Shown one piece after another: positions 1 through 5,120 of a DNA stretch of 5,120 nucleotides (its first letter is position 1; the number at the start of each line of letters is the position of its first letter). Position numbers and translations under genes: made by a program. Source of the stretch: Desulfobacca acetoxidans. GTDB taxonomy: Bacteria; Desulfobacterota; Desulfobaccia; Desulfobaccales; 0-14-0-80-60-11. Location of the stretch: NCBI GenBank assembly GCA_022736495.1, contig DZCR01000216.1, positions 1-5,120 of the forward strand, written 5' to 3'. The notes below the pieces were generated by a model. That model searched no databases, had not been told where the DNA came from, and saw nothing but the letters and a program-made list of their open reading frames with translations.

Positions 1-129
1 CAAAAGCGGACAATTCATCTGCCATGATTTGCGGTCATATCATTTGCTATCAACAGGCGCATAATAACGCCCGGCGCCAAAGCCACCATATCCATAATGC
101 CCTGGTTTAACGCCTCTTGCCTGCAAATC

Positions 130-156
130 TTTACAATCTCGCCCGGAGGATATAAG
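130..156 (+). promoter_or_regulatory. possible weak promoter for the radical SAM gene
   Basis: A TTTACA hexamer at 130-135 (five of six matches to the sigma-70 -35 box) is followed by TATAAG at 151-156 (five of six matches to the -10 box). The spacer is only 15 nt, shorter than the preferred 16-18, so this is a tentative call. Transcription from here would give a leader of roughly 20-25 nt before the start codon at 187. Confidence 0.22.
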
Positions 157-175
157 GTAAAATTATAGACCGGTT

Positions 176-181
176 AAGGAG
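176..181 (+). promoter_or_regulatory. ribosome binding site of the radical SAM gene
   Basis: AAGGAG at 176-181 is a near-perfect Shine-Dalgarno sequence ending 5 nt before the ATG at 187. It supports that start, which also gives an N-terminus (MYEARF) typical of the family. Confidence 0.8.
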
Positions 182-186
182 AGCTT

Positions 187-1200
187 ATGTACGAGGCCAG
201 ATTTTGGGAGAGCGCGGCGAATCAGAAGGTGCAGTGTTTTTTATGCGCCCACGAATGCAAAATCGATCCGGGTAAACGAGGGCTCTGCCATGTCCGGGAA
301 AACCAGGGTGGTACCCTTTACAGCCTCAACTACGGCCGGGTGATTGCAGAGCATATTGATCCCATTGAGAAAAAGCCTTTGTTCCACTTCCTGCCGGGCA
401 CCAGGTCCTATTCCATCGCCACTACGGGTTGCAATTTCATGTGCCTCCACTGCCAGAACTATGACATCTCTCAGTATCCCCGGCTGCATGGCGGCGAGAT
501 CATAGGAGAGGAGCGAACCCCGGAAACCATTGTGGCCCATGCTCGGGCGTCTCATGCGGCCAGCATTGCCTATACCTACACCGAACCCACTATTTTCATG
601 GAGTACGCCCAGGACGTGGCCAAGATCGCCCGGGAACAGGGCCTGCGTAACGTGTTCGTCTCCAACGGCTTTATGACCGAACCTTCCGCTAATGCCCTGG
701 CGGAGTTTATCGACGGCGACAACATTGATTTGAAGAGCCTGCAGGACGATTTCTACCGCAAGGTCTGCAAGGCCCGGCTGCAACCGGTATTGGACACCAT
801 CACCCGGTTAAAGCAAAAAGGCATCTGGCTGGAGGTCACCACCCTGGTCATCCCCGGGCACAACGACTCCGACGCCGAACTCGCCGGCATCGCCGACTTC
901 ATCAAAGGGGTGAGCCCCACCATCCCCTGGCACGTGACCGCGTTTCACCCCACCTTCAAGATGATGGACCGGCCCGCCACCCCGGTAGCCACCCTGCGCC
1001 GGGCCCGGGAGATCGGCCTGAAGGCCGGGCTGCGCTATGTCTATGTGGGCAATATTCCCGGGGAAGGGGGCGAGAACACTTACTGCTATGCCTGCCAGGA
1101 ACTGCTGATTGAGCGGATGGGTTATGCCATCAAACGCTATCACCTCAAAGACGGGAAATGCCCCAAATGCCAGGCCGAGATTGACGGGGTGTGGAAGTAG
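187..1200 (+). CDS. amrS: AmmeMemoRadiSam system radical SAM enzyme
   Basis: This 337-residue protein is a full-length radical SAM protein of the family that accompanies AMMECR1-like and MEMO-like proteins in bacteria and archaea and is related to pyruvate formate-lyase activating enzymes. The [4Fe-4S]/SAM motif CNFMCLHC lies at residues 82-89 (C82, C86, C89), just after the family hallmark DPIEKKPLFHFLPG (residues 58-71). Extra cysteines occur at the N-terminus (C17, C20, C24, C34) and in a C-terminal pair of CxxC motifs (C300/C303 and C325/C328), which could bind a second cluster or zinc. GEGGENTYC near residue 292 is also typical. It is presumably cytosolic. Its exact reaction is, to my knowledge, not settled. 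No AMMECR1 or MEMO gene is in the window; they may lie upstream or elsewhere. The gene is convergent with the next gene, 8 nt away. Family assignment is strong; the symbol follows common annotation usage. Confidence 0.9.
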   Translation: MYEARFWESAANQKVQCFLCAHECKIDPGKRGLCHVRENQGGTLYSLNYGRVIAEHIDPIEKKPLFHFLPGTRSYSIATTGCNFMCLHCQNYDISQYPRLHGGEIIGEERTPETIVAHARASHAASIAYTYTEPTIFMEYAQDVAKIAREQGLRNVFVSNGFMTEPSANALAEFIDGDNIDLKSLQDDFYRKVCKARLQPVLDTITRLKQKGIWLEVTTLVIPGHNDSDAELAGIADFIKGVSPTIPWHVTAFHPTFKMMDRPATPVATLRRAREIGLKAGLRYVYVGNIPGEGGENTYCYACQELLIERMGYAIKRYHLKDGKCPKCQAEIDGVWK

Positions 1201-1208
1201 AGCGAAGT

Positions 1209-2468
1209 TTACCGGAAGCCGGTCAATTGCGCAGCAATATCCCTAAGACGTGCTTCCCGGTCCGGCACCTGGACCAGATTATGCTCCAGGATATAGCGGG
1301 AGACCAGCAGGCCCACCAGGTGCTCGCCCTTGATGCTCCAGTGAGAATTATGCTGCCAGTATAAGTCCTTGTCCGGATTTAAATGCGCCCGCGGCGTTGC
1401 ATCGGCATAGGTTCTCATCAGAGGCAGCAGATCGAGATAATCGATGCCCTGGACTTGCAGGAACCCGGCCAAAACCCGATTGGGCCGTTCCAGATCGAGA
1501 TCCGCCTGGGGCGCCAGAAAAGGATAAACCTGGGTGTTGGTGGGGATCAGCACTACCAACAGGTTGGCGTGATTGGCCGCGGCCAGGTTTTTCAAGGCCG
1601 TGAGGTTGGCCAGGTGCTGTCGCCAGAACTGCCAATTCGTGGACTCAGGTTGAAAGGCCATGAATTTGTTGGACATGGTGTAATCAAATTTCTCTCCCGG
1701 TAAAATCCTCGCCACAGTATCATTGATCATATTCATAAGAACCAGGTGCTGGTCTAAATAATACCTGATCATCTCCCCCAGGCTTAAGGGGTAGGTGCCG
1801 CTGAACAGCTTTTCCCATAAGGTATAGTACTTCGTCAATTTTTCGATGCGGAGCTGGTTGGTTTTGGGGTCTTTATAATTAGCGGCAGGTACCAGAAAGC
1901 CATCTATCACCGTCAGGCCGGGGAAGGCGTAGTCATCACTAAGGTCGTTCCAGAAGTATCCCACAATGATGAGTCGCGGTTGGTTTTTGACCTGTTTGAT
2001 GACCTCCTTGGCCTTTTCCAGTTCCTGACGGGTCCCGTAGCCGGTAACGCCGCATTTCAGTACCCGATAATGCAGGAGTTTTTCAATTTGCGTCCCCCAT
2101 TTATCCGGAAAGGGGGCAAAACTGTGGGTAAAACTATCCCCCACGAGCAGGATAAACTGTTGTTCGCCGCGGTAGGGCTCATCAAAGCACCCCAATTCAT
2201 TGGACCAGATATGATACTCAATCCGATTGTCCACCGACAGGGGTATGCTTTTGACGTTGGGCTTGATGTCGAAGCCTCTAACTGGGTCGGCCTGGTAATA
2301 GTAGCGGAGGTGGCGGTCCCTGGTTAGCAGATATCTGTAAGAGGTGAAGCGCGAGGCGACCTCCAGGCAGGTAAGCACCGCCAAGAGGCTGAGAATGATC
2401 AGCCCGGCGTTGAGAGCCCATTTTCTTACCCGGCCTGGCGGTTTTTGCAGGTGACAGGGATTTACCAT
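1209..2468 (-). CDS. membrane-anchored SGNH/GDSL hydrolase-like protein
   Basis: This 419-residue protein starts with a basic stretch (K9, R13, R15, K16) followed by one hydrophobic segment at about residues 19-37, which suggests an uncleaved signal anchor with the rest outside the cytoplasm. The extracytoplasmic part resembles SGNH hydrolases: block I is LLVGDSFTHS (residues 107-116) with likely nucleophile S112, block II is around G140-G145, block III is GYFWND with N174, and the His block is NSHWSIKG (residues 374-381) with H376. Relatives with this layout include esterases and O-acetyl transfer proteins of exopolysaccharide or cell-wall modification (AlgX/AlgJ/DltD-like), so a role in acyl group transfer or removal on envelope polymers is plausible but inferred. 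The Asp usually two residues before the His is Asn here (N374). The start is fixed by an in-frame TAG 15 nt upstream, although the ribosome binding site is poor. Substrate is unknown. Confidence 0.75.
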   Translation of the reverse strand: MVNPCHLQKPPGRVRKWALNAGLIILSLLAVLTCLEVASRFTSYRYLLTRDRHLRYYYQADPVRGFDIKPNVKSIPLSVDNRIEYHIWSNELGCFDEPYRGEQQFILLVGDSFTHSFAPFPDKWGTQIEKLLHYRVLKCGVTGYGTRQELEKAKEVIKQVKNQPRLIIVGYFWNDLSDDYAFPGLTVIDGFLVPAANYKDPKTNQLRIEKLTKYYTLWEKLFSGTYPLSLGEMIRYYLDQHLVLMNMINDTVARILPGEKFDYTMSNKFMAFQPESTNWQFWRQHLANLTALKNLAAANHANLLVVLIPTNTQVYPFLAPQADLDLERPNRVLAGFLQVQGIDYLDLLPLMRTYADATPRAHLNPDKDLYWQHNSHWSIKGEHLVGLLVSRYILEHNLVQVPDREARLRDIAAQLTGFR

Positions 2469-2491
2469 ATGGTTTCTGCTCTACATGACAA

Positions 2492-2512
2492 GGGCGACCC
2501 GGCGGGTCGCCC
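2492..2512. terminator. GC-rich perfect hairpin between cobO and the SGNH gene
   Basis: GGGCGACCC (2492-2500) and GGGTCGCCC (2504-2512) form a perfect 9-bp stem with a 3-nt loop. Read on the minus strand it sits downstream of cobO and upstream of the SGNH gene, and is followed by TTGTCATG rather than a clear T-run. It could therefore be an attenuator or weak terminator, an mRNA-stabilising hairpin, or a copy of a dispersed intergenic palindrome. The palindrome is certain; the function is not. Confidence 0.45.
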
Positions 2513-2548
2513 CAGCTTTGCTTCGGGGTTCTAGGGGGGCAAAGGCCT

Positions 2549-3088
2549 CTACCACTCGATGCCGCGCCGGGCCGGCACCCCGGCCTCATAGTGATGTTTC
2601 ACGGGCCGCATTTCCGTAACTAGGTCGGCCAACTCCACCAATTCCGGGGGCGCCTGCCGGCCCGTCAGGACCACCTCCACCCAGGGGGGCCGGTCACGCA
2701 ATACCTGGAAGACCTCTGCCTGGGGCAGGAGATTGAAGGTTAGGGCCAGATTGATTTCATCCAGGATCACCAGGTCGTGTTCCCCGGCCAGGATCACCTG
2801 ACGGGCCAGGTCCCAGGCCTCCCGGATGAGGGCCAGGTCTTCTGCGGCCGGGGATCTCAGATTGACGAGACCGGGGCGACCAAAGGGGCGCAGGGTCAGG
2901 TCCGGGGCCAGTCGACTTGCGGCCACCCGAACTTCCCCGGTTTCCCGGCCTTTCATAAACTGCACCATGTAGACCTGGAACCCCTGGCCCACGGCCCGGA
3001 GCGCCAGGCCCAGGGCACAGGTGGTCTTGCCCTTGCCGTCCCCGGTGTACACTTGGATGAGTCCCTGGCTTAATCGCGTTTTTGTCAT
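2549..3088 (-). CDS. cobO: cob(I)yrinic acid a,c-diamide adenosyltransferase
   Basis: This 179-residue protein is an ATP:corrinoid adenosyltransferase of the CobA/CobO/BtuR family, which transfers the 5'-deoxyadenosyl group of ATP to cob(I)alamin-type corrinoids in the cytosol, both in de novo synthesis and in salvage. The P-loop GDGKGKTT is at residues 16-23, preceded by QVYT. A Walker B-like segment DLVILDEIN is at 105-113, TGRQAPPEL at 142-150, and the end ARRGIEW (173-179) is the family's usual C-terminus. Length is normal. The start has a good ribosome binding site, AAAGGA, at plus-strand positions 3095-3100, 6 nt from the ATG. It lies 68 nt downstream of the acyl-CoA dehydrogenase gene on the same strand, so co-transcription is possible. 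The equivalent names cobA and btuR are used in other organisms. cobU on the other strand serves the same pathway. Confidence 0.95.
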   Translation of the reverse strand: MTKTRLSQGLIQVYTGDGKGKTTCALGLALRAVGQGFQVYMVQFMKGRETGEVRVAASRLAPDLTLRPFGRPGLVNLRSPAAEDLALIREAWDLARQVILAGEHDLVILDEINLALTFNLLPQAEVFQVLRDRPPWVEVVLTGRQAPPELVELADLVTEMRPVKHHYEAGVPARRGIEW

Positions 3089-3094
3089 AATGCT

Positions 3095-3100
3095 TCCTTT
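3095..3100 (-). promoter_or_regulatory. ribosome binding site of cobO
   Basis: On the minus strand the sequence reads AAAGGA followed by AGCATT and then ATG, a 6-nt spacing. This supports translation of cobO from position 3088 independently of the upstream gene. Confidence 0.7.
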
Positions 3101-3156
3101 AAAGCTAATGGTTAATGATTAGTAGCCAATCCGCCAACCTGGCCACTGACAACTTA

Positions 3157-4299
3157 TTACCCCTTCAATAACTCCCGGGCGATGATGAGCCGCATGATTT
3201 CGTTGGTGCCTTCGTAAATCTGGCCGGCTTTGGCGTCCCGGAAGTAGCGTTCCATGGGATACTCCGTGAGATAGCCGTAGCCCCCGAAGATTTGCACCCC
3301 TTCGGTGGCAGCGGCCATGGCTGCGTCGGTGGCGAATTTTTTAGCCATGGCGGCCGCGGTGCGGTAGGGGCGGTTCTGGTCTTTGAGCCATGCGGCTTTC
3401 AGGGTCAGGAGGCTGGCGGCTTCCAGGTCCGTGGCCATGTCCGCCAATTTCCATTGGACAGCTTGAAAATGCGCCACGGGCCGGCCGAATTGTTGGCGTT
3501 TTTTGGCATAGGCCAGGGCCTCGGCTAAAGCGGCCCGCCCCAAGCCTACGGCAATAGCGGCGGAGCCCACCCGGGCGCCGTCCAGGGCGCTCAGCATCAC
3601 CGTGAGCCCCTGATTCAGATCGCCCAAGAGGCTGGTTGCCGGCAGACGAGCTTCGTCAAAAAAAAGAGGCACCGAGGCCGCGGCCCGCAAGCCCAGCTTC
3701 TCTTCCCGGCTTCCCCAGGTGATCTCCGGGGTCGCGGGAATATCTACCACAAAGGCGCTGATCCCCTTGGCGCCCTGCCCCGGCTCGGTGACTGCCGCCA
3801 CCAGCGCGAACCGGGCCTCACCCCCGGAGGTGACAAAATTTTTCCCTCCGGTGAGCATCCAACTATCTTGTTCAAGGCGGGCGGCGCTTTTCATCGCTGC
3901 GGGGTCGGAGCCCGCCTCGGGTTCGGTCAGGGCAAAGCAGGCCATGACCTCGCCCCGGGCCACCTGCGGCAGCCAGGCCTCTTTCTGGGCCGGGGTGCCA
4001 AACTGGGCCACGGAGCCCCCGAACAGGGTATGATTCACGTGGAGAATCAAGGCCGAGGCCGGGCAGGCCTGGGCCAACTCCATTTGGGCCAGGACGTAGG
4101 CCACGGAATCCAAACCCTGGCCGCCGTATTTTCGGGGGAGAGCCAGGCCGAACATGCCTTCCTGACCCCAGAGATGTAGGATTTCCCGGGGAAACTGGGC
4201 TTCCCGGTCAAGACGGGCGGACAAGTCTTTTACTTCCCGGGCCAAGCGCTGCGCCTTTTTCTGGACCGCCTGTTGTTCCGGTGATAGAGTAAAATCCAT
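3157..4299 (-). CDS. acyl-CoA dehydrogenase
   Basis: This 380-residue flavoprotein belongs to the acyl-CoA dehydrogenase family, which oxidises acyl-CoA to the 2,3-enoyl-CoA and passes electrons to an electron-transferring flavoprotein. The three usual regions are present. There is a helical N-terminal domain (about 1-118) and a beta-barrel middle domain with signature ALTEPEAGSD (123-132) and KLGLRAAAS (201-209). The C-terminal helical domain has RQQFGRPVAHFQ (268-279) and the second signature running from Q336 to D355. E363 in IYEGTNEI is at the position of the catalytic base of short- and medium-chain enzymes. Length matches the family (about 380). Chain-length or branched-chain specificity cannot be read from the sequence, and no etfAB or thiolase gene is nearby. 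The start has AAGGGG 6 nt upstream (plus strand 4306-4311). It may be the first gene of a minus-strand unit with cobO. Confidence 0.95.
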   Translation of the reverse strand: MDFTLSPEQQAVQKKAQRLAREVKDLSARLDREAQFPREILHLWGQEGMFGLALPRKYGGQGLDSVAYVLAQMELAQACPASALILHVNHTLFGGSVAQFGTPAQKEAWLPQVARGEVMACFALTEPEAGSDPAAMKSAARLEQDSWMLTGGKNFVTSGGEARFALVAAVTEPGQGAKGISAFVVDIPATPEITWGSREEKLGLRAAASVPLFFDEARLPATSLLGDLNQGLTVMLSALDGARVGSAAIAVGLGRAALAEALAYAKKRQQFGRPVAHFQAVQWKLADMATDLEAASLLTLKAAWLKDQNRPYRTAAAMAKKFATDAAMAAATEGVQIFGGYGYLTEYPMERYFRDAKAGQIYEGTNEIMRLIIARELLKG

Positions 4300-4305
4300 A
4301 CTATT

Positions 4306-4311
4306 CCCCTT
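4306..4311 (-). promoter_or_regulatory. ribosome binding site of the acyl-CoA dehydrogenase gene
   Basis: On the minus strand AAGGGG is followed by AATAGT and then the ATG, a 6-nt spacing. This fits the chosen start, which also gives the common family N-terminus MDFTLSPEQ. Confidence 0.65.
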
Positions 4312-4333
4312 TGCTGGTCGTGATCCTCAAGCT

Positions 4334-4362
4334 ATCATCCCAGATTTGCCGGACTTGGTCAA
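4334..4362 (-). promoter_or_regulatory. candidate sigma-70-type promoter for the acyl-CoA dehydrogenase unit
   Basis: On the minus strand TTGACC (plus 4357-4362, five of six matches to the -35 box) is separated by exactly 17 nt from GATGAT (plus 4334-4339, four of six matches to the -10 box). Transcription would start near 4327, leaving a leader of about 28 nt that contains the ribosome binding site. Spacing and position are good; the -10 box is weak. Confidence 0.35.
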
Positions 4363-4444
4363 GGCACTCGGCGGAGGCTCTATTGGTGCATGAGAGAATA
4401 TGCCCGGGGCGGCTGCGCCGTCCTGTTAATTGGACATTAACTGG

Positions 4445-4473
4445 TTGGCAGTGTTAGATAATTAGGTTACATT
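4445..4473 (+). promoter_or_regulatory. cobU: candidate sigma-70-type promoter for cobU
   Basis: TTGGCA at 4445-4450 (five of six matches to the -35 box) lies 17 nt upstream of TACATT at 4468-4473 (four of six matches to the -10 box). Transcription would begin about 4480, at or inside the palindrome CTAACGTTAG (4474-4483), about 27 nt before the cobU start. The call rests on hexamer matches and spacing only. Confidence 0.3.
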
Positions 4474-4483
4474 CTAACGTTAG
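4474..4483. promoter_or_regulatory. palindrome CTAACGTTAG, possible operator
   Basis: A perfect 10-bp palindrome lies 23 nt before the cobU start, directly after the candidate -10 box. Its half-site GTTAG recurs at 4453-4457. The position suits a repressor site, but no regulator is identified, and a 10-bp palindrome can occur by chance. Confidence 0.25.
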
Positions 4484-4506
4484 TCACCAGATAATCGGAT
4501 GGGTCG

Positions 4507-5061
4507 ATGGAAAATATAACCTTGCCATTCCGGGTGGCCTTGGTTTTAGGAGGAGCCCGCAGCGGTAAGAGCCGCTACGGTCTGGGGCTGGCGGGGCGCT
4601 GCCCCGCACCGCGTCTTTTTGTGGCTACCTGCGAACCCCGGGATGCCGAGATGGAGGCCCGCATCGCCGCCCACCAGCGGGAACGCGGCTCTGATTGGAA
4701 TACCCAGGAGGTCCCGTTGGAATTGGCGGCAACCCTCAATGCGGCTCAGGACAGCCACGGAGTTATCCTGGTGGACTGTCTGACCATGTGGGTCTCCAAT
4801 CTGTTGCTGCAAGAAGGCGCTCCCCAAGGGCCCATTCAGACTGCCTGCGAGGCGCTGGTGGACTCCTTGGAAAGGACCGTTACCCCCACTATCCTGATTA
4901 GCAATGAGGTGGGCATGGGGATTGTGCCAGATAATCCCTTGTCCCGGGAGTTTCGGGATCAGGCTGGCTGGTTGCATCAGCGTCTGGCCCAGGTGGCTGA
5001 CCTGGTGGTCCTGGTGGTGGCGGGCATACCGCTGCCCGTCAAGGTAAATTTTCCGGGATAG
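4507..5061 (+). CDS. cobU: bifunctional adenosylcobinamide kinase / adenosylcobinamide-phosphate guanylyltransferase
   Basis: This 184-residue protein (CobU, also named CobP) phosphorylates adenosylcobinamide and then transfers GMP from GTP to give adenosylcobinamide-GDP, the substrate of cobalamin synthase CobS, in the cytosol. The P-loop GGARSGKS is at residues 15-22. EMEARIAAHQRERGSDW follows, with H56 aligned by eye to the conserved histidine that is guanylylated in the Salmonella enzyme. Next come LVDCLTMWVSNLL (88-100), the family block NEVGMGIVPDNPLSREFRD (133-151) and GIPLPVK near the C-terminus. Length is normal. An in-frame TAA at 4492-4494 makes 4507 the first possible ATG, but no strong ribosome binding site precedes it. 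cobS, cobT or cobC could follow beyond the window edge. It shares its pathway with cobO on the opposite strand. Confidence 0.95.
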   Translation: MENITLPFRVALVLGGARSGKSRYGLGLAGRCPAPRLFVATCEPRDAEMEARIAAHQRERGSDWNTQEVPLELAATLNAAQDSHGVILVDCLTMWVSNLLLQEGAPQGPIQTACEALVDSLERTVTPTILISNEVGMGIVPDNPLSREFRDQAGWLHQRLAQVADLVVLVVAGIPLPVKVNFPG

Positions 5062-5095
5062 GGCTTAAGCCCGCCCGCGGTATTTTGATTTTTCT
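5061..5095 (+). terminator. possible terminator after cobU
   Basis: GGGCTTAAGCCC (5061-5072) is a perfect 12-bp palindrome beginning at the last base of the cobU stop codon. It overlaps CCGCCCGCGG (5071-5080), a second short inverted repeat, and a T-rich stretch follows at 5081-5095. This resembles an intrinsic terminator, but each stem is only about 4 bp with a short loop, so efficiency is doubtful. Confidence 0.35.
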
Positions 5096-5120
5096 GAAAA
5101 GATAGAAGCTGTGTGCTTAG

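Larger units (their letters stand above)
4300..4506. other. divergent intergenic region between the acyl-CoA dehydrogenase gene and cobU
   Basis: This 207-nt region carries the start signals of both divergent genes. The left part is GC-rich and holds the candidate minus-strand promoter. The right part (about 4425-4500) is AT-rich and contains short direct and inverted repeats. I looked for cobalamin riboswitch elements, including the B12 box, on the plus strand before cobU and did not find them. Confidence 0.6.

Noticed and set aside
24..110. A 28-codon plus-strand ORF (ATG at 24) in the leader
   Set aside because: It has no ribosome binding site and no recognisable composition or motif, and it overlaps the minus-strand micro-ORF in register.
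241..783. A 180-codon minus-strand frame inside the radical SAM gene
   Set aside because: It lies fully antisense to a gene with clear family motifs, shows no recognisable domain, and is expected from GC-rich codon usage.
2364..2376. Possible lipoprotein cysteine (C34) in the N-terminus of the SGNH protein
   Set aside because: The residues before it (VLT) do not fit a canonical lipobox, so a simple membrane anchor is preferred.
2278..2589. A 103-codon minus-strand frame spanning the cobO/SGNH junction
   Set aside because: It overlaps the ends of two well-supported genes, runs through the palindrome, is rich in Pro, Gly and Arg as in a shifted frame, and has no domain that I recognise.
3105..3122. 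CTAAT...ATTAG inverted repeat upstream of cobO
   Set aside because: The arms are only 5 bp of AT-rich sequence, so chance is a sufficient explanation.
3141..3149. GGCCACTGA, resembling part of a cobalamin riboswitch core
   Set aside because: Only a short match is present, it is on the plus strand just past the end of the acyl-CoA dehydrogenase gene, no B12 box or other conserved blocks accompany it, and it is not upstream of a plus-strand gene.
3719..4179. Two plus-strand frames antisense to the acyl-CoA dehydrogenase gene
   Set aside because: They are opposite-strand shadows of a full-length enzyme gene and show no independent start signal or motif.
5085..5108. TTGATT and TAGAAG as a promoter for a gene beyond the right edge
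   Set aside because: The spacing is about 12 nt, too short for a sigma-70 promoter, and no downstream gene is visible.

Overview
The window looks like chromosomal DNA from a GC-rich, probably anaerobic bacterium. A Desulfobacterota (deltaproteobacterial) or similar sulfate-reducing or syntrophic lineage would fit: there is a stand-alone acyl-CoA dehydrogenase, adenosylcobalamin assembly genes and a radical SAM protein of the AMMECR1/MEMO-associated family. The taxonomic guess is inference from gene content only; no rRNA or tRNA is present to anchor it.

Layout from left to right. Positions 1-186 are a non-coding leader with a possible weak promoter, a good ribosome binding site and one doubtful Gly/Tyr-rich micro-ORF on the minus strand. 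Positions 187-1200 (+) encode the radical SAM enzyme of the AmmeMemoRadiSam system. Positions 1209-2468 (-) encode a membrane-anchored SGNH/GDSL-type hydrolase-like protein that converges on the radical SAM gene with an 8-nt gap. Positions 2469-2548 hold a perfect 9-bp GC-rich hairpin. Positions 2549-3088 (-) encode cob(I)yrinic acid a,c-diamide adenosyltransferase (CobO/BtuR). Positions 3157-4299 (-) encode an acyl-CoA dehydrogenase. Positions 4300-4506 are a divergent intergenic region with an AT-rich, repeat-containing patch. Positions 4507-5061 (+) encode the bifunctional adenosylcobinamide kinase/guanylyltransferase CobU/CobP, followed by a terminator-like palindrome and T-rich run.

How the genes may work together. 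CobO puts the 5'-deoxyadenosyl group on the corrinoid, and CobU activates adenosylcobinamide for nucleotide-loop attachment, so both serve the late adenosylcobalamin pathway. They lie on opposite strands, separated by the acyl-CoA dehydrogenase gene. The three minus-strand genes (acyl-CoA dehydrogenase, cobO, SGNH protein) could form one transcription unit read from a promoter near 4334-4362, though the hairpin at 2492-2512 may uncouple the last gene. A link between acyl-CoA oxidation and B12 through methylmalonyl-CoA mutase is possible but is only inference here. All five main genes appear intact, and no mobile element, CRISPR array or RNA gene was recognised. I see no clear undescribed system. 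The least explained items are the palindromes, the iterated motifs upstream of cobU, the altered active-site motif in the SGNH protein and the doubtful micro-ORF.
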